A stretch of DNA of 64,000 bases from Psychrobacter nivimaris (GTDB taxonomy: Bacteria > Pseudomonadota > Gammaproteobacteria > Pseudomonadales > Moraxellaceae). The first letter of the stretch is position 1; every line of letters begins with the position of its first letter. Both the position numbers and the translations under genes were made by a program. The notes beneath the pieces are model-generated. The model did not search any database. It was not told where the DNA came from and was given only the letters and a program-made list of their open reading frames with translations. This document shows positions 19,283 to 28,334 of the stretch, piece after piece. The stretch spans positions 62,001-126,000 of the forward strand of contig NZ_VZIZ01000014.1 of NCBI RefSeq assembly GCF_009812035.1, written 5' to 3'.

Positions 19283-20104
19283 ATGAGTCAAGATAATAAT
19301 AAATACGTACCACCAAAAGTTTGGACACAAGATAAAGACAACGGCGGCAAGTTTGCTAGTATTAATAGTCCAACGTCTGGAGCTCGCTATGATAAAGAGC
19401 TGCCCGTTGGTGATGCCCCGTTACAGCTGTACTCGTTAAATACGCCAAATGGTGTCAAGGTAAACATACTATTAGAAGAGCTGGCAGAGCTTGGCATTGA
19501 CGGAGCAGCATATGATGCCTATAAAATCGATATTTCTAAAGGTGAGCAATTTGGCTCAGGGTTCGTAGAGATAAACCCTAATTCAAAGATTCCAGCCTTG
19601 GTCGATCATTCTACTGATACAGCAGAGGGGCCGATAGCACTCTTTGAGTCGGGTGCTATCTTAATGTATCTAGCAGAAAAGTTTGATAAGTTCCTACCAC
19701 TGGCTACTGGCAAAGCGCGAGCAGATTGTTTGTCTTGGATTATGTGGCAAATGGGTAGCGCGCCTTTCTTAGGTGGCGGCTTTGGACACTTTTATGCGTA
19801 TGCGCCTGAACCTCTAGAGTACCCAATCAACCGCTATACGATGGAAACCAAGCGTCAGCTCGATGTATTAGATACGCATTTAAAAGATAATGAGTACCTG
19901 TGCGGCAATGATGAATCTGATTACAACATTGCGGATATGATTGTCTGGTCTTGGTATGGTCAGTTGGCACTAGGTAAGCTCTATGACGCGGCAGAATTTT
20001 TACAAGTAGAAGACTACAAACACTTGCAGCGTTGGGCTAAGAAAATCGCCGAACGTCCTGCGGTCAAACGTGCAGTAGCGCTAGAGCTAAAACCAATCGA
20101 CTAA
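19283..20104 (+). CDS. YghU-like glutathione S-transferase (disulfide-bond oxidoreductase)
   Basis: Cytosolic GST-fold enzyme of the YghU/YfcG nu-class group that reduces disulfides with glutathione. The N-terminal extension (YVPPKVWTQDKDNGGKFASI) before the thioredoxin-like domain is characteristic of YghU. The glutathione-site segments LYSLNTPNGVKVNILLEEL, NPNSKIPALVD and FESGAILMYLAEKF are clear, followed by the all-helical domain. It is 273 aa, close to the E. coli protein (288 aa). It is monocistronic, with AAACCGAGGA before the start and a terminator after. Confidence 0.92.
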   Translation: MSQDNNKYVPPKVWTQDKDNGGKFASINSPTSGARYDKELPVGDAPLQLYSLNTPNGVKVNILLEELAELGIDGAAYDAYKIDISKGEQFGSGFVEINPNSKIPALVDHSTDTAEGPIALFESGAILMYLAEKFDKFLPLATGKARADCLSWIMWQMGSAPFLGGGFGHFYAYAPEPLEYPINRYTMETKRQLDVLDTHLKDNEYLCGNDESDYNIADMIVWSWYGQLALGKLYDAAEFLQVEDYKHLQRWAKKIAERPAVKRAVALELKPID

Positions 20105-20175
20105 ACTAAGTACTCAGTACAGCTTAGATCTAACAGTACAGTTTAAGCATAAATAAACCTTAAACAGAGCAGCAA

Positions 20176-20208
20176 GGCTGATAAGCAAATAGCTTATCAG
20201 CCTTTTTA
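20176..20208 (+). terminator. Terminator after the GST gene
   Basis: GGCTGATAAGC and GCTTATCAGCC form a perfect 11-bp stem with an AAATA loop and a TTTTTATAT tail. Confidence 0.92.
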
Positions 20209-20365
20209 TATATCATAAAAATGAATATAACGTATGCTAGGTCTTCCTTTTGTATTTACACAATGATACATTAGTACAACAGATAGAAACACTAGTGCGT
20301 TAAGATAGCCGAGCACCATTACAATAGACAGGTGTTTATACTTCTTCTACTGAAAGGTGATGATT

Positions 20366-21658
20366 ATGAAAGACAATAATTATATAAACAATATGTCGCT
20401 ATCAAAAGGCGTTGATTTAACTGGTGTTAGTAGGTCAGGGATTACCTATGACGATAATAAGTATGATGACAATAGCTATAAAGATAGTGCCCAGTTTAAT
20501 AAAAATCCCAAAAACATCATTGTAGAGTATTACTCAGAAAATATACCTAAAAAAATAAAAGAACAATCCACCTATATGATAAAAAATAAAATATTACTGC
20601 CTGTACTTGCAGCGCTTAGTACCGCTTTATTTAGTACCACCAGTATGGCCAATACATCGACTGAGTTTACTAGTCAAGACTGGCAAGTCGCTTGTGATAA
20701 TACGCGTACGTGCCGGCTGGCAGGGTATCAAGCAGAGAATAACAGTGAGTTTCCGGTTTCTATATTGCTCGTACGCCGTGCAGGTGCGAATGCTGGCGTG
20801 GATGGTAAAGTAAAGCTTGGCGGGGCAAAGGACAGCTCGTCTAAAGCCTTAATGCAGCTCGGCAACCGTCATCGTATCTCGCTATTTATTAATGATAAAG
20901 ACTATGGTGAGACGAAGCCATATTCAGCCGCTGCAGGTAACGCTGAGCTTACTCAGGCACAGGTAACTGCATTGTTAGAGGCGTTGACCAAATCTAGCAA
21001 GATTACGTTGGCCTTGCGCAATTCACGTTGGCAGCTCTCTGACAAAGGTGCCAGTGCTGCTATGCTAAAAGCCGATGAGTTCCAAGGTCGTGTTGGTACG
21101 TCCAGTGCTTTTATCAAAAATGAAGATGCTATTAAATCTAGTAGCGGTATATTACCTCCTAAAGCTGCGCCGGTACTACGGTTTGTCGTGCCAAGCGCTA
21201 AAGCTGATGATGGTAATGACAAAAAATTTGTTATGAGGTCCTCTCAGTTGGCATCATTGGTAAAAGGCACAATGAAAGATGCAGACAGCGTTTGTCCTAA
21301 TCTTTCAGACAAATCACCTTGGCGTATCAGTCGTCTAAATGGCTCGCAACTGTTGGCACAGCATGAGTGCTGGACAGGCGCTTATAACGCTGGAGCAGGG
21401 GTTTGGGTAATCAATGACAGTAAACCTTATAAGCCAACATTGGTAACGACCAATGCTACTGGCTACGATAAAGGTAAGCTTACTTCTGTACAAAAAGGAC
21501 GCGGCATCGGTGATTGCATGAGTAAAACCGATTGGCTATGGACGGGCCGTGCCTTTGAAAAAAGCCATGAAAGTACCACAGGACTTTGCCGCTTAATTGA
21601 GGCGGGCGGGGCATGGCAGCTACCTACTTATGTAACAGAAGTCAAAGTAGTACGATAG
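20366..21658 (+). CDS. DUF1176 exported protein with an odd N-terminal extension
   Basis: DUF1176 protein of unknown function, expected in the periplasm. The domain begins after the signal-like stretch ILLPVLAALSTALFSTTSMA (WQVACDNTRTCRLAGYQ follows) and continues to the end with cysteines in PWRISRL...CWTGAYN and CMSKTDWLWTGRAF. Two starts are possible. ATG 20366 has GAAAGG eight bases upstream and gives 430 aa, but it puts about 70 polar Asn/Asp/Tyr/Lys-rich residues before the signal sequence. ATG 20576 gives a normal signal peptide but has a poor ribosome site. I list the one with the better ribosome site. The true start needs experiment. Confidence 0.8.
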   Translation: MKDNNYINNMSLSKGVDLTGVSRSGITYDDNKYDDNSYKDSAQFNKNPKNIIVEYYSENIPKKIKEQSTYMIKNKILLPVLAALSTALFSTTSMANTSTEFTSQDWQVACDNTRTCRLAGYQAENNSEFPVSILLVRRAGANAGVDGKVKLGGAKDSSSKALMQLGNRHRISLFINDKDYGETKPYSAAAGNAELTQAQVTALLEALTKSSKITLALRNSRWQLSDKGASAAMLKADEFQGRVGTSSAFIKNEDAIKSSSGILPPKAAPVLRFVVPSAKADDGNDKKFVMRSSQLASLVKGTMKDADSVCPNLSDKSPWRISRLNGSQLLAQHECWTGAYNAGAGVWVINDSKPYKPTLVTTNATGYDKGKLTSVQKGRGIGDCMSKTDWLWTGRAFEKSHESTTGLCRLIEAGGAWQLPTYVTEVKVVR

Positions 21659-22262
21659 ATAAATAGCCAGTAGCTCATTTTCTTTAGTTATTAAATTTTG
21701 CTGTAGTCATTAAATAAAACATCTAAACTTGTTTATTATCAACACTGTTAGTGCTTATTTACTCAGTAATTGAAGAAATAGGTACATATATTTTTTTATT
21801 GTGCTATACTGCGTCGCCACGTTAGCTTAGGCTTTCGTGAATTATGAGATTGATAACATCGCCTGCGATTTTGGGTCTAGGATGACCATAAGTAATTGTT
21901 GCCGATGATTTTGTGTACTTAAATAACCTTTAAAAATATCCGTTATTTTTGACTCATATCTTATCTACTGGCCTATAACTAGGGTCTAGATTGGTTGCTG
22001 TTTGCCTTTATCTGCTTTGGACAAAGCATTGATAATGAGCGTATATCAAGCAAGGATAAGACACTCGGCACTACCACCAAAATACGTCAGACAGCACGAA
22101 CGCATTTATTATAAAGACGCTAAGCTCTATTGGCTTGGTTTCTAATTATCGACAATTTTATATTGCTCGGTAATGCTAATAAAAGCAGCGTGGTGAACGG
22201 TTATCAGTGGTATGCATCAAGTTTGCTGAATTTACAGCAACTTATACTTACCAAGGATTCTT
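21659..22262 (+). other. Long gene-free leader before the DEAD-box helicase
   Basis: No protein gene is visible. TATACT at 21805-21810 is a possible -10 box, though I see no good -35. If used, it gives a 5' untranslated leader of over 400 bases ending at a ribosome site (CCAAGGATTCTT) just before the helicase ATG. Long leaders are common for cold-induced RNA helicase and cold-shock genes. Confidence 0.5.
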
Positions 22263-23933
22263 ATGACTGACATCTTATCTGCAATCGCCGCTGAAAACGG
22301 CATCATCGAAAGCACTGACATTCCAAATACTGATAACAATACTCAAGCGGCTGCTACTGACGCCACTGAAGAAAACAAAATCACTTTTACTGATCTTGGC
22401 ATTGCTAAGCCAATTCTTACTGCCCTTGATCGCAGTGGCTATACCAATCCAACCCCTATTCAAGAACAAGCCATTCCTTTTGCTCTAGCTGGTCGTGACC
22501 TTTTATTGTCAGCGCAAACGGGTAGTGGTAAAACAGCGGCTTTCGTTATCCCTGTACTTGACCGTTTGAGCCGTGCTACTAGCTTTGACAAACTAACCAA
22601 AGCACTTATCCTAACGCCAACGCGTGAACTTGCTCAGCAAGTACATGACAGCGTTCGCACTTATTCTAAAGATATGCGCGGTCTATTTTGTGTACCACTA
22701 GTTGGCGGCGCACCATACAACGGTCAGATCACTGCTTTGAAAAAGGGCGTTCAAGTAATCGTTGCAACTCCTGGTCGTCTACTTGACCATATCAATGCAG
22801 GTCGCGTTGATTTGTCAAACCTAGAAGTATTGGTACTTGACGAAGCTGACCGTATGCTAGACATGGGTTTTGCTGATGACATCAGTGACATCCTTCGTGC
22901 AGCGCCAATCGATCGTCAAACGATCATGTGTTCAGCAACTTGGGATGGCCCAGTAGGTAAAATCGCTGCCAGCTTCACTAAGAATCCTGAGCGCGTATCA
23001 ATCAAAGTAGAATCTGCACACATCGAAGAAAAAGTGTACTACTGTGATGATTTTGATCACAAAAACCGTTTACTTGACAAAATCGTTTGCCAGCAAGATA
23101 TGGAACAAATCATTATCTTTGCTGCTACCAAACGTAGCACTGAAAAACTGGCTAAGCAGCTACAAGAAGCGGGCCATAAAGCAAGCTTCCTACATGGTGA
23201 CTTGCCACAGAGCAAACGTAACCGTATCGTTCAAGACTTGCGTAATGGTAAAGTAAAAATCCTAGTAGCGACTGACGTTGCTGCTCGTGGTCTAGATATC
23301 CCAGCTATCTCGCACGTTATCAACTATGACTTGCCGCGTCAGACTGAAGATTACGTCCATCGTATCGGTCGTTGTGGTCGTGCTGGTCGTACTGGTGTTG
23401 CTATCAGCCTATGTAGCATGGATGATCGTCCACAGCTTAACGCTATCAACCGTTATTTAGATCGCAAAATGGAAGTATGTGTTATCGAAGGTATGGAGCC
23501 TAAGAAAACTTACGTACCTAGCGAAAACAAAGGTAATGGTCGTGGCCGTGGTCGTGGTCGTTCTAACGGCGGTGGCGGTCAAGGCCGTGGTCGTTCAGGC
23601 GGTGGCTATGCTGGTAAATCTAGCGGTGGTGGTCAAGGTCGTGGTCGTTCAAGCGACAGTGCTCCAACTGGTCAACGTGCTAGCAACGACAGCGGTTATC
23701 AAGGTAAGCCACGTGACACGTCAGGCAAACCAAATGAGCGTTCAGGTGGCAAGCCGTATCAAGGCAAGCGCACTGGTGGCCCAAGCCGCGGTGATAGCAA
23801 TGGCGTTCCACGCGGTGAGCGTGCTGCAACTGGTCGCGGTCGTCCAAGCGGCAGCCAAGGTCGTCCAGCTGGTCGTTCTGACAGCCGTGGCCAAGGTCGT
23901 CCAAACGGTGGCAACCGTGGTAACAACTCGTAA
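22263..23933 (+). CDS. DEAD-box ATP-dependent RNA helicase with Gly/Arg-rich tail
   Basis: RNA helicase of the RhlE/DeaD class that unwinds RNA during ribosome assembly and decay, often important in the cold. Motifs in order: Q motif GYTNPTPIQEQAIPF, motif I AQTGSGKT, Ia PTRELAQQ, II DEAD, III SAT, and VI HRIGRCGRAGRTG. The core spans about residues 45-400. From about 415 to 556 the tail is built of GRGRGRS, GGGQGRGRS and similar repeats, which should bind RNA. ACCAAGGA precedes the start. RhlE is the closest match by eye, but the exact subfamily is uncertain, so no symbol is given. It is monocistronic with its own terminator. Confidence 0.93.
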   Translation: MTDILSAIAAENGIIESTDIPNTDNNTQAAATDATEENKITFTDLGIAKPILTALDRSGYTNPTPIQEQAIPFALAGRDLLLSAQTGSGKTAAFVIPVLDRLSRATSFDKLTKALILTPTRELAQQVHDSVRTYSKDMRGLFCVPLVGGAPYNGQITALKKGVQVIVATPGRLLDHINAGRVDLSNLEVLVLDEADRMLDMGFADDISDILRAAPIDRQTIMCSATWDGPVGKIAASFTKNPERVSIKVESAHIEEKVYYCDDFDHKNRLLDKIVCQQDMEQIIIFAATKRSTEKLAKQLQEAGHKASFLHGDLPQSKRNRIVQDLRNGKVKILVATDVAARGLDIPAISHVINYDLPRQTEDYVHRIGRCGRAGRTGVAISLCSMDDRPQLNAINRYLDRKMEVCVIEGMEPKKTYVPSENKGNGRGRGRGRSNGGGGQGRGRSGGGYAGKSSGGGQGRGRSSDSAPTGQRASNDSGYQGKPRDTSGKPNERSGGKPYQGKRTGGPSRGDSNGVPRGERAATGRGRPSGSQGRPAGRSDSRGQGRPNGGNRGNNS

Positions 23934-23990
23934 TACAGCTATATTAGACGATTAAAATCATTTATTCATTAATCGTTAAAAGATAGCACT

Positions 23991-24023
23991 AAAAAAGCCA
24001 GATACTTGTTATCTGGCTTTTTT
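23991..24023 (+). terminator. Terminator after the helicase gene
   Basis: AAAAAAGCCAGATA and TATCTGGCTTTTTT form a 14-bp stem with a CTTGT loop. Confidence 0.93.
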
Positions 24024-24210
24024 GCGTTTACCTGTTTTGTATTGCTCAATAATGGGCGTATGACGTTACGTGTCTAGCCATTACCTTGCTGCTCATCCTG
24101 TCAAATACTACTCAGCAAATCCTAGCTAATAGTTGATGGCTGCTTGCAGGAGTTTTTTGCCTTGTCTATACTGATTTACTTTTGCCCATTGTCACTCTTG
24201 GAGCGCCTTG

Positions 24211-25455
24211 ATGCCAGCCACCTCAAATTTAGCAATTGATAATTTGCCATTAGCCTTTGGCATCATCATGGCCATTATTGGTCTGGTTTTTTATACCCAA
24301 GGCTTGCCAGGTAAGTTTTGGCGTCGGTTTTATGCTGTACTGCCTGGTATTGTACTTTGCTGCTTTATACCAGCCACTTTAAATAGCTTAGGCGTTTTTG
24401 CCGATGGCGTTGGTTCGCAGATTTATGGCTTTACTGCGACTTATTTGCTGCCAGCAAGTTTGTTGTTGATGACCCTATCTATGGATGTGCCCAAAATATT
24501 GGGCTTAGGCTGGAAAGCGATCGCGATGTTTTTTGCTGCAAGTATTGCCATTGTCATCAGTGGTCCAATCAGTTTGGGAGTCGCCAAGTGGATATCGCCT
24601 GCGATGTTTACCGATGATACGTTATGGCGTGGGTTCTCGGCAGTAGCGGGCAGCTGGATAGGCGGCGCGGCCAACCAAGCAGCGATGAAAGAGCTGTTTG
24701 GGGTCAGTGATGATTTGTTTGGTATGATGATTTTAGTCGATACGACCAATGCCTCACTGTGGCTGCTAGCTATCTTAGTAATGGCAAAACATAGCGACAA
24801 GATAGACCGTTTTTTGCGCGCTGATACCAGTAGTATTGATAAAGTGGTCAAAGCAGTCGAGAGCTATGAGCGTGATCATGCCCGCCCAGCAACTATTAAC
24901 GATCTAATGGTGATGTTTGGCTTATGCTTTGCCATGGTCGGGGTCGCACACTTTGCCGGTGGCCAGATTGCAGAGTTCTTTGCGCCTTATAGTTGGGCCG
25001 TTCAATATAGCTTTGCCAGCTCGTTCTTTTGGATGGTAGTGATTATTACGGTAATAGGCGTTATATTTTCGTTTACTAAGATACGTAGGTTAGATCATGT
25101 TGGCGCGTCAAAAATCGGCACGGTATTTATCTTTGTATTAATCGCCGCGATCGGTATGCAAATCAATCTGGCAGGTATCGTCTCACAGTGGCGACTATTA
25201 CTAATCGGTCTGTTATGGATGAGTATTCACGTCGTGATTATCTTTGCTGTCGCTCGACTCATTCGAGCACCGTTTTTCTTTTTGGCGGTTGGTTCTAATG
25301 CCAATACTGGCGGTGCATCGTCAGCACCGATTGTTGCTACGGCATTTCATCCATCGCTAGCACCAGTAGGAGTGTTTTTGGGTATTTTAGGTTACGCAGT
25401 AGGGACATTTGGTGGTTATATCAGCACGCAGTTGATGCGCTTGGTTGTATCTTAA
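24211..25455 (+). CDS. DUF819 family integral membrane protein
   Basis: Polytopic inner-membrane protein of the DUF819 (YjcL-like) family, thought to be a transporter but without an assigned substrate. About ten to twelve hydrophobic segments are visible. Conserved glycine-rich stretches are AVAGSWIGGAANQAAMKE and GSNANTGGASSAPIVATAFH, which look like two re-entrant or substrate-site regions of an inverted repeat. The ATG at 24211 is chosen with GGAG upstream. The product is 414 aa. It is monocistronic with a terminator at 25505. Confidence 0.88.
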   Translation: MPATSNLAIDNLPLAFGIIMAIIGLVFYTQGLPGKFWRRFYAVLPGIVLCCFIPATLNSLGVFADGVGSQIYGFTATYLLPASLLLMTLSMDVPKILGLGWKAIAMFFAASIAIVISGPISLGVAKWISPAMFTDDTLWRGFSAVAGSWIGGAANQAAMKELFGVSDDLFGMMILVDTTNASLWLLAILVMAKHSDKIDRFLRADTSSIDKVVKAVESYERDHARPATINDLMVMFGLCFAMVGVAHFAGGQIAEFFAPYSWAVQYSFASSFFWMVVIITVIGVIFSFTKIRRLDHVGASKIGTVFIFVLIAAIGMQINLAGIVSQWRLLLIGLLWMSIHVVIIFAVARLIRAPFFFLAVGSNANTGGASSAPIVATAFHPSLAPVGVFLGILGYAVGTFGGYISTQLMRLVVS

Positions 25456-25504
25456 TACCTAAATTGCCAGCCTCTTAGCAACTTAATAGCATTTCTTGCT
25501 AAAC

Positions 25505-25530
25505 AAAACCCGCCTTGATGCGGGTTTTTT
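25505..25530 (+). terminator. Terminator after the DUF819 gene
   Basis: AAAACCCGC and GCGGGTTTT pair around CTTGAT and are followed by more T residues. Confidence 0.9.
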
Positions 25531-25672
25531 ATTATTAATGATTGGATGACTTGAGTTATCGTTTTGTCTATCTATGCTATTGATACGTAAGCCTAGCCAC
25601 AGCCTTGCATAAGTACGTGTTAACCTTTCTGCTAATTAGGAATAAACAACGATTCATAGGAACAATAACGCT

Positions 25673-28240
25673 ATGGCGAACCCAAAAAAATTAGAAGAAA
25701 AAACAAGTAAAACAAACACAGTAAAAAATGCCCTTTATAACCCTGATCAAGACAATATTCAGGTCAGAGGCGCGCGTGTACACAATTTGAAGAACGTTGA
25801 TGTTGATTTACCTCGCAATGCTTTGGTGGTCTTTACCGGTATCTCAGGCTCAGGAAAGTCGTCATTAGCATTTGGTACGTTGTTTGCCGAGTCACAACGC
25901 CGCTATCTTGATTCGGTATCCCCTTATGCAAGACGGCTCATTGATCAGGTCGATGAGCCAGATGTTGATTCTATAGAGGGGTTGCCACCAGCTGTTGCCT
26001 TGCAGCAGCAGCGAGGTACGCCTTCAGTGCGCTCGTCTGTGGGTAGCGTAACGACGATATCCAATGGTCTGCGCATGTTGTACTCACGCGCAGGAGAGTA
26101 TCCGGCAGGTCAAGGAATACTATATGCCGATGCATTCTCTCCCAATACGCCAGATGGTGCTTGCCCGACTTGTTCAGGTATTGGCCGCGTATTTGAAGTT
26201 ACTGAAGAGTTGCTAGTGCCAGACAACACCAAGACCATCCGTGAGCGTGCGATTGCAGCATGGCCACCAGCGTGGCAAGGTCAAAACCTCAGCCGTATAT
26301 TGACCACATTAGGCTATGATATCGATAAACCATGGCACACATTGCCGAAAAAAACACGCGACTGGATTTTGTTTACAGATGATACGCCGACGGTGCCTGT
26401 CTATCCTGAATACAACATTGAGCAAACGCGTGATGCGATTGAAAAGGGCGAAAAGCCAAACTACATGGGTACGTTTACCAGTGCCAAAAACTTCATTTTG
26501 CACTCTTTTGCCACCACTCAGAGCCCACGTACCAAAAAGCGTGTCTCGCAGTTTATGCAGATATCTGAGTGTCCAGAATGTCATGGTAAAAAACTAAAGA
26601 AAGAATCGCTATCGGTTAAGTTTGCAGGACTCGATATCGGAGAGCTATCACAGCTAACACTGACGGAAATGGCGCAGAAACTGGAAAAAACAGCGCGGAC
26701 CAAGGTAGCCGATGAGACACCAAACCGCGAAAAAGCCATCGTCGCCCAGCGTATCGCCAGTGACATACTCTCTCGTGTTGAAGCGCTGACAAGGTTAGGG
26801 TTGGGCTATCTCTCGCTTGAGCGTACCACACCGACTCTCTCTCCTGGTGAATTACAGCGACTGCGTTTGGCCACTCAAATTCGCTCGCAATTGTTTGGCG
26901 TGGTATATGTCCTTGATGAGCCATCGGCAGGTCTGCATCCTGCTGATACTCAAGCATTGCTAGGTGCGTTGGATGAGCTGATTGCCACTGGTAATTCGGT
27001 GTTTGTCGTTGAGCATGATGTGAGTGTCATCAGACATGCCGACTGGGTAGTCGATGTCGGGCCAAAGGCAGGCACGCATGGCGGCGAGATTGTCTATAGT
27101 GGCCCTGTAGATGGACTTCGTAAAGTTACGCAGTCGCATACTGGTCAATATCTATTTGCCAATGCTACGTCTAACGCACAGTCAAAATCTAATACAAGGC
27201 AGCCAGCAGCATGGCTTAAGCTTGCCAATATTGAGCGAAATAACATAACAGGATTAGACGTTGAGTTTCCGCTTGGGGTGATGACCAGCGTCACAGGGGT
27301 CTCGGGCTCAGGCAAATCAAGTCTCGTCAGCCAAGCATTGGTAGAGCTTATCAATGAAGCGTTGGGGCAGAAGACAGTCACAGAAGCGCCTGTCGGTGAG
27401 GCGGACTTACTTGAGCAGGAGCTTGAGTCAGTAACTGGCGGTGAAATCATCGCTGGCATGGAGCACGTCCGTCGCCTTATTAATATCAATCAAAAAGCAA
27501 TTGGACGTACACCGCGATCTAACTTGGCAACCTATACGGGTTTGTTTGACGATGTGCGCAAGCTGTTTGCAGCGACCAAGCAAGCAAAAGCGCAAGGCTA
27601 TGATGCTGGCAGGTTCTCATTTAATACGACTAAAGGCCGCTGCCCAAATTGCGAAGGTTTAGGGTTTGTCAGTGTTGAATTATTATTCTTACCAAGCGTC
27701 TATGCACCTTGTCAGGTTTGTCATGGTCAACGTTATGATGAGGAAACACTAGCAATCACTTATCGAGACAAAAAAATCTCTGAAGTATTGAACTTAACGG
27801 TTGAAGCGGCTCATGAGTTTTTTGTTGATGAAGCACCTATTTTGCGTGCGTTAGAGGCATTACTACAGGTTGGACTTGGTTACTTACGTCTGGGTCAGCC
27901 TGCCACCGAATTATCAGGCGGCGAAGCACAGCGTATTAAACTTGCTACCGAGCTGCAACGCACGCAGCGAGGCGACACGCTATACATCTTAGATGAACCA
28001 ACCACAGGTCTACACCCTGCTGATGTGTCCATGCTAATGACACAGTTAAATGGTCTTGTCGATGCGGGCAATACTGTCATCATGGTTGAACATGATATGC
28101 AGGTGGCAAGCAATAGCGACTGGATCATTGATATTGGGCCAGGGGCAGGGGATGCGGGCGGAATGATTGTCGCTCAAGGTACGCCATACGACGTTGCCCA
28201 ATCAAAAGACAGTCGCACCGCACCATTCTTATCAGTCTAA
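25673..28240 (+). CDS. UvrA-like excinuclease ATPase, class II (UvrA2)
   Basis: Double-ABC ATPase related to UvrA. Walker A motifs [13 protein letters not shown] and [13 protein letters not shown], zinc-type motifs [24 protein letters not shown] and CQVCHG, and two signatures, [12 protein letters not shown] and [12 protein letters not shown], are seen. Only about 20 residues separate [11 protein letters not shown] from the first Cys motif, where canonical UvrA has a roughly 120-residue UvrB-binding domain. This places it with class II UvrA proteins, associated in some bacteria with tolerance of DNA-binding drugs. It is 855 aa, against about 940 for UvrA. It converges with the retron RT gene; a weak AT-rich hairpin (28283-28305) is all that lies between them. 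Confidence 0.92.
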   Translation: MANPKKLEEKTSKTNTVKNALYNPDQDNIQVRGARVHNLKNVDVDLPRNALVVFTGISGSGKSSLAFGTLFAESQRRYLDSVSPYARRLIDQVDEPDVDSIEGLPPAVALQQQRGTPSVRSSVGSVTTISNGLRMLYSRAGEYPAGQGILYADAFSPNTPDGACPTCSGIGRVFEVTEELLVPDNTKTIRERAIAAWPPAWQGQNLSRILTTLGYDIDKPWHTLPKKTRDWILFTDDTPTVPVYPEYNIEQTRDAIEKGEKPNYMGTFTSAKNFILHSFATTQSPRTKKRVSQFMQISECPECHGKKLKKESLSVKFAGLDIGELSQLTLTEMAQKLEKTARTKVADETPNREKAIVAQRIASDILSRVEALTRLGLGYLSLERTTPTLSPGELQRLRLATQIRSQLFGVVYVLDEPSAGLHPADTQALLGALDELIATGNSVFVVEHDVSVIRHADWVVDVGPKAGTHGGEIVYSGPVDGLRKVTQSHTGQYLFANATSNAQSKSNTRQPAAWLKLANIERNNITGLDVEFPLGVMTSVTGVSGSGKSSLVSQALVELINEALGQKTVTEAPVGEADLLEQELESVTGGEIIAGMEHVRRLININQKAIGRTPRSNLATYTGLFDDVRKLFAATKQAKAQGYDAGRFSFNTTKGRCPNCEGLGFVSVELLFLPSVYAPCQVCHGQRYDEETLAITYRDKKISEVLNLTVEAAHEFFVDEAPILRALEALLQVGLGYLRLGQPATELSGGEAQRIKLATELQRTQRGDTLYILDEPTTGLHPADVSMLMTQLNGLVDAGNTVIMVEHDMQVASNSDWIIDIGPGAGDAGGMIVAQGTPYDVAQSKDSRTAPFLSV

Positions 28241-28282
28241 TGAAAATATAATTCTGCGCTAATATGCTTCACTTGAATGAGT

Positions 28283-28305
28283 ATTAGAAATAGAATTTTT
28301 CTAAT
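28283..28305. terminator. Weak AT-rich hairpin between convergent genes
   Basis: ATTAGAAA and TTTCTAAT form an 8-bp stem around a 7-base loop. It is the only structure in the 94-bp gap between the UvrA2 stop and the RT stop and may serve as a poor bidirectional terminator. Confidence 0.4.
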
Positions 28306-28334
28306 AATCATTTTTTATAAATATAAATAAATAT

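Noticed and set aside
23479..23955. 158-aa Val/Ala-rich frame inside the helicase tail
   Set aside because: It is a shadow of the Gly/Arg-rich repeat codons read in another frame and has no ribosome site.
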